From: Daphnia pulex
Taxonomy: Eukaryota > Arthropoda > Branchiopoda > Diplostraca > Daphniidae
DNA length: 64,000 bases
Assembly: GCF_021134715.1 (NCBI RefSeq)
Contig: NC_060022.1
Span: 4,345,001-4,409,000 of the forward strand
Reading direction: 5' to 3'
The notes under the pieces are model-generated. The model saw only the letters and a program-made list of their open reading frames with translations. It was not told where the DNA came from and did no database searches. Both the position numbers and the translations under genes were made by a program. Of the stretch, positions 50,718 through 60,739 are shown piece by piece (position 1 is the stretch's first letter; each line of letters begins with the position of its first letter).

Positions 50718-52010
50718 ACATCACCCTATCATAACGAGAATTTTATTCTAAAAATTTTATTACCTCTTTGACTCATATTTCATTCCCAATTCACTTTTAG
50801 AAGTCTGCTGCAGTTGATATTTGAATATTAGCTGTTGTTATGATTTCGCACAAGGTGTAAATAAATCACAATAATAATAATGAATTTTTACAGTTTAGTT
50901 CTGAAAAAAAGAGGTTATCAATCGAAAATATGGTAGAGTAAAAAAGTTACGAGAGTATATCAAAAAGTATCTTTCATGAATTTAAATTAACAGCGTATTC
51001 TCAAAAATATAGAAATAGGATTTTTCTGATATTGTGACGTTAATAAGTAAATACCTAAGGCACGTGACACCGGTGAAAGATGGCTTTTACGAAATTTGTG
51101 AAGAACTGTAGAGAATGACCAACATGAATTAGAAAGCGAACATTTTTTTCCTTTTCGGACTTTGCGTGAGATGCCTATTTTTTGGTATGATTCCCATCGT
51201 TTATTGATTCATGTAGTGATGCTTCAATTTCACCGTGTTAAAAAGAGAAATTTTTCCTTATTCAAAATATTAAAAAAAAAAACTACAGATGCAAGATGTG
51301 TCACGAGTTACGCTACAGAATAATAAGCCTAAGTGGAATTTTGAGAAGCTGTAAAATTATTATTATAGCCATCGATTCAAAGATAATAGAAATTATAAAA
51401 CTTAAAATAACATAAGATACCTGATTTTAGTTTCGTGCATTAATTTACATTGCATGCTGCTGACTATATTTTTAGGTCGTGACGTGCACCAATTCGTTGG
51501 TCTGATTTTTGCACATCGAAAGCGGCCTTTGAAAGCTTCGTTTATTTTTCATGACAACTTGCAATTTCTACTTCCTCCGGCATTAAGTATATAGAAAGTA
51601 AAAATATGTTGTTTTACCTATGTAAAAACAGAATCAATTTTTGTTATTTAACTGCGGGCATCAAAAGATCAAACTATGCACTGTATACCCGACTCTACCT
51701 ATATACAGCTTCTCGTCGTATAGACACACACACAAAATTTCTATTATATAGGCTATATGGGTTGCACGGGACCATACATAAGTTTTACCGTATATTATAC
51801 ATGGACTCTTCTCTGTGCAATCTATATAAGATATAGGCCTATATAAAAGATTGCTATATTATAGTCTATTTTTGAAAGTCTTTAAATAAATTGAGATTCA
51901 ACACGCATCAGTAACACATGCAATCAAATTGTAGCAACACATATCCATGCTGTAGGATAGTGTGGGTTTATATAAATATTTATAGGCTACATACGGTTTC
52001 CCGTTTATAG
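50718..52010. other. Spacer after collagen 5
   Basis: Contains the collagen 5 3' UTR and polyadenylation signal, then AT-rich sequence with repeated TATAGGCCTATA-like words around 51750-51850. No gene seen. Confidence 0.5.
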
Positions 52011-52016
52011 AATTCC

Positions 52017-52715
52017 TATGGAACGCCATTGGGACAAAAAATTAACTGCTCCAAAGTCAGCATTAATTTTTTGCTCTCCAAAAATAAGTGCTCAAAATTT
52101 AGTGCTCTCTCGCATCCGCCCTCTAGCGGGCGGTTCAAAATATTTCGCTATCAATGAAAATATTGACAATTGAATAGGCCTATCGATTAAAATCTAATTT
52201 TCGAATACATCAGCGTCGATCAGCGTCTTACCCCATCACCTCCGCCACCAGCCCACCACCCTTCTGTCCTGTGATTTTTTTCGTGTTTTTTTTAATGATT
52301 CCATCTTTGTCTTCGTGACTAGTACTTCGTCGATACTTTTTCTTCTTCCCCAGCAGAAGTAACAATATTTGTCCTAGCATGTTCCGATGTTTCGGCATCG
52401 CCGGAATCCGGAATAGATGCATGACGTATTTCAGGATTCTCGGAAGACATAAGGGGTTGCCGGGTTGGCAAAGGTGATGAGGCAAGAAAAAGGGCAAGCA
52501 TTCGAATTTAGAAATCCCATAGTTAAGCTAAATATTGGATTTTAATCGATAGCTTCTAACTCCTCTCACAACCAGGCGGAGAAACGAAATATTTTGAACC
52601 GCCCGCTAGAGGGCGGATGCGAGAGAGCACTAAATTTTGAGCACTTATTTTTGGAGAGCAAAAAATTAATGCTTACTTTGGAGCAGTTAATTTTTTGTCC
52701 CTATGGCGTTCCATA
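52017..52715. mobile_element. Non-autonomous DNA transposon with 131-bp terminal inverted repeats
   Basis: The terminal inverted repeats 52017-52147 and 52585-52715 match over 131 bp with only two mismatches and begin TATGGAACGCCAT. A 6-bp direct repeat AATTCC flanks the element (52011-52016 and 52716-52721), the expected target duplication. Each repeat contains an inner palindrome CCGCCCTCTAGCGGGCGG. The 437-bp interior holds a minus-strand open frame (52501-52319, 60 codons, MSSENPEIRHASIPDSG) that may be a transposase remnant. I cannot place the superfamily. A TA duplication (mariner-like) is an alternative reading of the ends. Confidence 0.85.
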
Positions 52716-52721
52716 AATTCC

Positions 52722-54411
52722 CATCAACATCAGCACAGACACAGGGTACAGCAGGTGATATGCACAGGGCGCTATCTCTACGTCTCCTACATTGAACAGA
52801 CTAGCAGGTTGCATAATTTTTTTAAAATACATTTCAATTTCATGCAAAATAATTACACATTACAACAAGATTGCAGCAACCAAAAATCTCAGTGTGGTGC
52901 TGTATAAGACAGTCTCAGTATAAGGGTAGCAGGAAATATATTAACATCAATATTAAATAAAAGATAACAAGGTGTAGTCTATAGAGTTTTGTCCTCTAAA
53001 ACTTTCACTTTTTTGGACGCGACAAATAAACGAGCACTACCGGTGACAAGAAGAATATACAAAAGCTTTCTCTTTCTTACTCCACCGCCAAACACACGAG
53101 CTGTGCTGCTGGTGACACGAACAGTGTGCTGCTGGTGTCTTCGATGACTCAACTACAGAAGTTTTCCTTTATATAGATGAATCATGAATGCTGGTGTTGA
53201 TAGAATTTAATGTAGCGTAGATATAGGCGGTGACACGTGAAAAAGATGCAAGAGAACCAATGCATCAGCATGTGTTAGCTTTTAGGAATAAGACCCATCA
53301 GCCAATCAATTTTTTCTACATGGCGTAATTCACAATCTATTGTAAATTGACTAAGAAATTAAAGGAAATTAATTGAGAGCTTGTGAGTGTAGGAGTATTT
53401 ATACAATCGTTTTCTTTCGATGGCAACGGCAATGCCACCCACAGACAACATTTTTTGTGATATAGGCATACTGTAGATCTCATTAATGTTGTATTACACA
53501 TATAGCTGTATAAGTGGCATTTAATGAAAGTCGGTCATAGAAAAATAATTGAACAACTTTCCCTCGCCTATTTCGCGACTCGTCAAAGACAGATTTTTAT
53601 TATTTTAATTTAAAGAAAAGAGAACAATAAGATCTACCAAATAAGAATAGACCAATAAAACTTATTAGGCAATGCAGAAGACGTAGACAAATAATAATGA
53701 ATAATAAAAAATTCTGTCAAGTTATTTTTATTCCATATGTAGGTCTATAATAAGTAGGCCTATCTATGTGTGTTATTCTTGCTATATATATTATACCCAG
53801 CACAGGTACTATCTTCGTCTATACAATACGTCAATTGTTTATAACACCGAAAACCGTTTTCTCTTAATTTATGAATGCATTTAGGCATCCTATTTATACA
53901 AGCGGGTCAAATAAGCTTCATCTAGCTCCATGTTTTGTTAATGTATTATGTAGTTTTTGTAGTTACTTTAAACCTGAAAAGAATGTGCAATCCCTTTCAA
54001 TTTACAAGGCCAAAGTTAATGCGAAAAGAGAGGGAAAATGCTAGAACAATTTATGAAATGGATGCGTGAGGTGATTTGAAAATGGTTGTTAATAATGATG
54101 CATCCTGAATTACAGCTGAACACAAGATAAAAGGGCGGATGACGATTTTATATTGCATCATTAAAAATTTGACCTAACCTTGACCACAAACCATAATTAT
54201 TTAGAAAACAAAGAAAGCGTAAATAGTAGGTAAAACTCTTTACCTTTTGCAAATAAAATAGATGATCAGTGAGACGGCTCTTGTATTAAAAGTACAAAAA
54301 CGCGACCACGCCTTTTGAACTGAAGGTCGCTGCACGGAGCACTTTATTTTCGTTATAATTTAACCATTGGTTCATGGTGTGTCCCGGAAGCTCCCAGAAA
54401 TGAATGTGATG
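52722..54411. other. Spacer upstream of the small secreted protein gene
   Basis: AT-rich, with no gene seen by eye on either strand. Confidence 0.45.
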
Positions 54412-54450
54412 TATAAAAGCTTCATCTTGGAATACCCAACAGTGTTATTC
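54412..54450 (+). promoter_or_regulatory. Core promoter of the small secreted protein gene
   Basis: TATAAAAG at 54412-54419 lies about 29 bp before an ACAGTGTT initiator-like site (A at about 54441). It resembles the collagen promoters but has a canonical TATA box. The 5' UTR appears unspliced up to the ATG at 54495. Confidence 0.6.
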
Positions 54451-54494
54451 TACTTTTAATCGTGCTCTCAACATCACCACTCATTTTGCACGAC

Positions 54495-54943
54495 ATGAAA
54501 CTCGTAAGTCCAATGTAGCGATATACTTTAAATGTGATAAAGTGAACGAATTACTTTATTTAATGAACTAATAAGCCTATAATAGCCTACATCTCCAAAT
54601 CACTTTATTCTTTATACAGCTTACAGTTTTCTTACTTTTTGTGGCCACCACTCATGGTATCCCCCTATTTGTGTCTACTCATCTGATCCGAGTCCCAAGT
54701 CACGATAGTGCAGTCATTAAGTTTGACCGTATCGGTGGACGCTTTGCTTACTCAACCATCGAAGGACATGCTTACGAGACTCTGCTGACGCCAATCTTCC
54801 AAAATAAAGCGTCATCGGGGTCTTTCACAGAAATGATTGCCACCCTGATGGTTTCCAATAATAACGATCCCAAATCTGCGTACGCTTTAGAGTCTGCCAC
54901 TCTTCCGAAGGAACACAGGAGTTTGCCTCTGCCGTTGAGTTAA
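54495..54943 (+). CDS. Small secreted, cuticle-like protein
   Basis: 110 aa. Exons: 54495-54503 and 54620-54943; the phase matches. MKL/LTVFLLFVATTHG is a signal peptide interrupted by an intron after codon 3, the classic layout of arthropod cuticle genes. The mature part contains VIKFDRIGGRFAYSTIEGHAY, which resembles GG-x-FAYS-x-EG blocks I remember from branchiopod cuticle-type proteins. No chitin-binding Rebers-Riddiford motif is visible and no cysteine is seen. The family assignment is tentative; secretion is well supported. A possible polyadenylation AATAAA lies near 55171. Confidence 0.8.
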
Positions 54944-56282
54944 TATCGTAGTCCTACACTGCTCCTCTTTCTTCCACTCACCACAATCAGCACCAGTTAT
55001 TAGTTCATAGTGAGGAATGGACATCGATATAAAGTCATCAGACACATTTTTATATAGTTGTACGTGCTGTGTCAAATAATGGTATTATATTTCGACAATA
55101 CAGGTGCTTAGGCCTATGTATAACTCGTGAGGTTTTATTTTATGGTTTTAGGTATCTGCGAATATTGTTTAAATAAATTTTCTCTGGCTCTTCAAATTTT
55201 CGCTGGATTTCTTATAAGTCAGTGTTGAGCCTAGCTATATATATATATAGGTCTACATCACAGATGACAGCACCACAATCAAACATCGCAAAAATAGGGC
55301 CTACTTATTTTTTTTTTTGCAGAAAAGCTAAGTAAAAGTGACAAATACAGCAAGTGAAAGCGTTATATAGGGTCTGCCTACCGGAAAACGAAAGAATATT
55401 TAACATGTGTTTATTCTCAATGAAACAACTAGGCCTATTATGTGGGATGTACTAGATAAATTCAAGTTTTTTAACATGACAAATTAAATGTTTGTTTAAA
55501 TCATCAAAAAAATCTATTATGCGTTGATAAGAAAGAATATTCATCTATATACAGCAAAAAAAATAAAAATATAGCCCAATGGCCTATCGACTAAGAATGG
55601 AATAAAAATGCTTAAACATATAATTTATTTGCATTAACGTTATATGTTCAATGAGAGACAAGAAAATCTTCGTTGATCATAATAAGAAACAGCACAAATG
55701 TTAAATGTGCATAATGAGACAACGACGACGATTATAAAAAAAAAATTAATCTTGATGACTCATCTGGGTAAAAGCAAGCCAATAGTAAAAACAATGTAAT
55801 AAGTGTATGAACATGTGTTGGGTTATTTGCGGATATTGCAAAGGAATATTATTGTCAAATTCCTATTGCCCAAGACGTTTCTTACTGAGGAAATAAAATA
55901 TGCCAGGTTGTATTCAAAATGAAGTTCCCATTATAGAAACGACAAGAAAAACTTGCTTTAGTGGTGATGCTGAAAATCTTCTTACTCTTATGATGTTAAA
56001 CTGGACGAAAGTAACAAGAAACTCAGCGCAAGAAGCGCGTCTTTCTCTTTCTCTCCCCCAAGGCAGAGAGAGGTTTCCCTTTTAGCAAATATTCCAGAAT
56101 AAAAAAAACAAGCAATAAAAAAACATTCTTTTAGGTCCGCCTGGCTCAACGAAAGTAGTAACGCGACCAATAGAACGCCTTGTAGTGGGCAGCACAGCAT
56201 TTACCTCACGATGAACAAAAAAACCTCCCATATTTTCTAGCCTGCATCTGACTTCAAAAGTGGATGGTTCGACGGCACAGTA
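54944..56282. other. Spacer upstream of collagen 6
   Basis: AT-rich. Its last 150 bp hold a CCAAT (56167-56171) followed by CTTGTAG and CCTCCCAT words, in the same order as upstream of collagen 5. No gene seen. Confidence 0.5.
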
Positions 56283-56357
56283 TTTAAGGAACCAACTTTC
56301 TTATCACAACTTAGTGTTGAGTTGACGGCTTCTGAACATAGAACGTGAAAGAGAGAG
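56283..56357 (+). promoter_or_regulatory. Core promoter and 5' UTR exon of collagen 6
   Basis: TTTAAG from 56283 lies 30 bp before the A (56313) of TTAGTGTTG. The UTR exon ends at 56357 (GAGAG/gtaaac), and the next exon starts at 56491 and carries the ATG. Confidence 0.62.
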
Positions 56358-56535
56358 GTAAACATTTTTCACACTAATATCCTTTGATCACAACAAATGC
56401 GAACACTTTGCACCTACCTTTGTACATATATACTACTAGAACCAATGTCTTACTTGAAAATTAAGTTTCATCTGGTTTTTCTCTTTGCAGACCCATTTTT
56501 TCCGAAAATACGCACGGGTAGAAAGTGAAAAAAAC

Positions 56536-58137
56536 ATGTGGATTTGGGTGAGTTACGAGAAAAAAGAATAATTTGTAATAGTGAAGTAACCGTATCTTAA
56601 CATGTTCTACCTAAACACAGGCATTTGTTTCACTTGTGCTCGCATCCGTATTGGCTGCACCCCAATATGGACAACCACCAGCTGCAGGCGAAACCGTCTC
56701 TATTACAAAGGAGCAGTGGGCCACTCTTAATCCTCATGGGTCTGGAGCAACATACGAAATACAGAAACAGTGGGAAAGTTTCTATGAATACCTTCCATGG
56801 TTGAAGGGACCTCCAGGCCCACCAGGCCCACAAGGATCTCCTGGATCTGCCGGATCATCTGGAGGAAGCGCCTACGGAGGTTCTAGCTACTCACAACCTC
56901 AAGTTATCCCTGGACCACCTGGCCCACCTGGACCTCCAGGACCTGCTGGATATAAGGGAGATGCTGGAGCTCCAGGAGCTCCTGGCTACCCTGGAGGACC
57001 CGGACCTCAAGGACCTGCTGGTAAACCTGGTTCACCTGGCTATCCTGGAGAAAAAGGAACACCAGGTTACAATGGAGCTCCCGGGGCACCTGGTAAACCT
57101 GGCTACAACGGAGAAAAGGGAACTCCTGGTTACAATGGAGCACCTGGTTTACCTGGGGGCCCTGGACTTCCCGGCAAAGACGGTTACAATGGAGCTCCCG
57201 GACCTGCAGGACCTAAAGGTGAAGCTGGTCCACCAGGTTACACTATCCCATCCAAGATCCCAGGCCCCCCAGGTGCACCTGGCTACCCAGGCAAAGACGG
57301 AGCTCCTGGTTACCCTGGTGGTCCCGGACCCGTTGGCCCAGTTGGCCCCGCTGGACTTCAAGGAGCTCCTGGCAAACCTGGCACCAATGGTTATCCTGGA
57401 GGTCCCGGACCTAAGGGAGACGCTGGAACTCCTGGTTATGCAGGAGCCCCAGGCAAAGATGGATACCCCGGCGCACCTAGCAAGATCCCTGGTCCACCTG
57501 GTCCCGTCGGACCTGCTGGTTCACCTGGCTACAATGGCGCTCCTGGCAAGGATGGTCTCCCTGGCGGCCCTGGATACCCAGGCAAAGATGGAAAGCCCGG
57601 AGCTCCTGGATACACTGGTAAAATTAACCGCACAAATAATTTTTGCAAATGTGTTTTAATCAAATTAATAATTTCTTGATAGGTGCACCTGGCCAACCAG
57701 GTAAACCCGGTAAAGATGGTCTTCCCGGCCCTGCCGGAACTCCTGGTTACCCTGGCGGCCCAGGCCCCGTTGGCCCACAAGGTAAACCCGGTGCTCCTGG
57801 ATACCCTGGTGGTCCAGGACCAGTTGGTCCAGTAGGACCTCTCGGCCCAGTCGGCCCACAAGGCAAACCAGGTAGTCCAGGTTACCCAGGCGGCCCTGGA
57901 CCAGCTGGTCCTCTTGGACCTGTTGGACCCGTCGGACCTCAAGGTAAACCAGGATCTCCTGGTTATCCAGGTCCCGCTGGACCAGCAGGACCTGCCGGTT
58001 CTCCAGGACAGACTTACGAAGCACCGGCCCCGGCTTACCCAGCTCCAGCTTACCCAGTCCCTGCTCCAGCTTATCCGGCACCGGCTCCCATCTATCAGCA
58101 GCCTATTTACGAGCCCCAAGCACCAAGCTATGGTTAA
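56536..58137 (+). CDS. Short secreted collagen 6, near-duplicate of collagen 5
   Basis: 487 aa. Exons: 56536-56547, 56621-57617, 57683-58137; all phases match. The signal peptide [21 protein letters not shown] starts with a different first exon from collagen 5. The N-terminal domain is shortened: [30 protein letters not shown] lacks the 11-12 residues (PAAERPQIE region) present in collagen 5. From YEYLPWL onward the protein is essentially identical to collagen 5 through the Gly-X-Y domain and Tyr-rich tail, and even the intron is nearly the same. Polyadenylation AATAAA lies at 58278-58283. Satellite DNA begins directly downstream. Confidence 0.93.
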
Positions 58138-58305
58138 ACATCACCCTATCATAACCAGAATTTAATTCTAAAAATTGTTTTATCTTATTTACTTATATTT
58201 CATTCACATTTCACTTTGAGAAGGATCTTGTGTATTTTATATTTTTAGACTTGCGTTATGATTACGCACAATGTGTAAATAAATGACAATAAATAAACAT
58301 TTTTA

Positions 58306-59275
58306 CTTCAATGAGTTTGAAGTGGCTATATTGATTGTTTCACGAATACAAAATATTTCTTTATTACAGGATATGTTTAAAGATGTCCAATAAACGTTTT
58401 GAAGTATATTGAAACAACGAATTCATAATACAAATAATGAAGAAATAGTTTTAGAAAAAAACGGTTCATGGAAACTCTTCGTGGAACTATGAAACACTAC
58501 TTCAATGAGTTTGAAGTTGCTATATTGATTTTTTAACGAATACAAAACATTTATTTCTTACAGGATATTTTAAAAAGATGTCCTTTAAATCGTGTATTTT
58601 GGATATCTTTTAGTGAAACTATCAAAATAGCAAATTCATATTCAGCAAAAATGGTGTGACCCAGCTACCGAACTTATTTCTATTCCCACATGAAGAACTT
58701 AAAATGGTGTATTGGACATCGATTAACACATCCTGTAAGAAAGAAATCTTTTGGATTAGTGAAACCATCAAAATAGAAAATTCATATTCAGCAAAAATGG
58801 TGTGACCCAGCTACTGAACTTATTTCTATTCCTACATGAATTCCTTTGGAATTCATTGCTTCAATGAACTTAAAATGGTGTATTGGACATCAATTAACAC
58901 ATCCTGTAAGAAAGAAATCTTTTGGATTAGTGAAACCATCAAAATAGCAAATTCATATTAAGCAAAAATGGAGTGACCCAGCTACTGAACTTATTTCTAT
59001 TCCTACATGAATTCCTTTGGAATTCATTGCTTCAATGAACTTAAAATATGTATTGGACATAGATTAACACATCCTGTAAGAAAGAAATCTTTTGGATTAG
59101 TGAAACCATCAAAATAGCAAATTCATATTCAGCAAAAATGGTGTGGCCCAGCTACTGAACTTATTTCTATTCCTACATGAATTCCTTTGGAATTCATTGC
59201 TTCAATGAACTTAAAATGGTGTATTGGACATCAATTAACACATCCTGTAAGAAAGAAATCTTTTGGATTAGTCCA
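58306..59275. repeat. Satellite family 1, about 171-bp monomer
   Basis: About four ordered copies of a unit of roughly 170-171 bp, marked by AACTTAAAATGGTGTATTGG at about 58696, 58867, 59037 and 59208. They are preceded by two degenerate related units about 194 bp apart (CTTCAATGAGTTTGAAG at 58306 and 58500). Three complete monomers contain a 21-nt dyad, ATGAATTCC-TTT-GGAATTCAT (for example 58836-58856). Confidence 0.85.
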
Positions 59276-60700
59276 AAAAAATAAATCCGCGTTACCCAAT
59301 TGAAAATTCAACTTTTAAATCTTCAGGAAAGTGTCCATAATACGTAGAGGGGCAAATGTTTCATTATCCGATAGGATTTCAAAAGTTATTCATGGTTGAA
59401 AATCTACTTTCATCATTTTTTGGAGAAATTTTCGTGTTACGATTTCAATACTTTCAGAGTGTGCCACGGTCGAAATCCACGTTACCCAAACGAAAATTCA
59501 ACTTTAAAACCTTTAGGAAAGTGTCCATAATACGAAGAGGGACAAATATTCCATTACCCAATTGGATTTCAAAAGTTATTATGTTTTAAAATCTACTTTC
59601 ATCATTTTTTGCTGACATTTTCGTGTTACGATTTCAAGATTTTCATAGTGTGCCACGGTCGAAATTCACGTTACCCAAACGAAAATTCAACTTTAAAACC
59701 TTAAGGAAAGTGTCCATAATACGTAGAGGGGCAAATATTTCATTACCCGATAGGATTTCAAAAGTTATTCATGGTTGAAAATCTACTTTCATCATTTTGG
59801 GGAGAAATTTTCGTGTTACGATTTCAATACTTTCGGAGTGTGTCACGGTCGAAATCCGCGTTACCCAAACGAAAATTCAACTTTAAAACCTTCAAGGGAG
59901 TGTCCATAATACGTAGAGGGGCAAATATTCCATTACCCAATAGGATTTCAAAAGTTATTATGTTTGAAAATCTACTTTCATCATTTTTTGTTGACATTTT
60001 CGTGTTATGATTTCAAGATTTTCATAGTGTGCCACGGTGAAAATCCGCGTTACCCAAACGAAAATTCATTTTTAAAACCTTCACGAAAGTGTTCATAATA
60101 CGTAGACGGACAAATATTCCATTACCCGATAGGATTTCAAAAGTTATTCATGGTTGAAAATATAGTTTCATCATTTTTTGGAGAAATTTTCGTGATACGA
60201 TTTCAATACTTTTGGAGTGTGCCTTGGTCGAAATCAACCTTACCCAAACAAAAATTCAACTTTAAAACCTTCAAGAAAGTGTCCATAATACGTAGAGGGA
60301 CAAATATTTCATTACCCAATAAGATTTCAAAAGTTATTCATGTTTGAAAATCTGCTTTCATCATTTCTTGTTGACATTTTTTTGTTACGATTTCAAGATT
60401 TTCATAGTGTGCCACGGTGAAAATCCGCGTTATCCAAACGAAAATTTAATTTTAAAACCTTCAAGGGAATGTACATAATACGTAGAGGGGCAAATATTCC
60501 ATTACCCGATAGGATTTCAAAAGTTCTTCATGGTTGAAAATCTACTTTCATCATTTTTTGTTGACATTTTCGTGTTTCGATTTCAACACTTTCAAGTGTG
60601 CCAAAGTCGAAATCCGCGTTACCCAAAGAAAATTCAACGTAAAAACCCTCAGGGGAGTGTCCGTAATACGTAGATAGGAAAATATTCAATAACAATTATT
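59276..60700. repeat. Satellite family 2, about 190-bp monomer in dimers
   Basis: Seven copies, marked by the GTGCCACGG-like word at 59461, 59650, 59840, 60029, 60219, 60409 and 60598 (steps of 189-190 bp). Adjacent monomers alternate between a GGAGAAATTTTCGTG form and a TTGACATTTTCGTG form, so the true repeating unit is a dimer of about 379 bp. Short open frames inside it repeat at the same step and are not genes. Confidence 0.9.
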
Positions 60701-60739
60701 CAACAAGAAAAATAACATTAGGCCCTACATGTGATAAGA

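Noticed and set aside
59356..60347. Similar open frames at 59356, 59771 and 60150 (MVENLLSSF...)
   Set aside because: Spaced by the satellite 2 repeat unit; they are satellite sequence, not a gene family.
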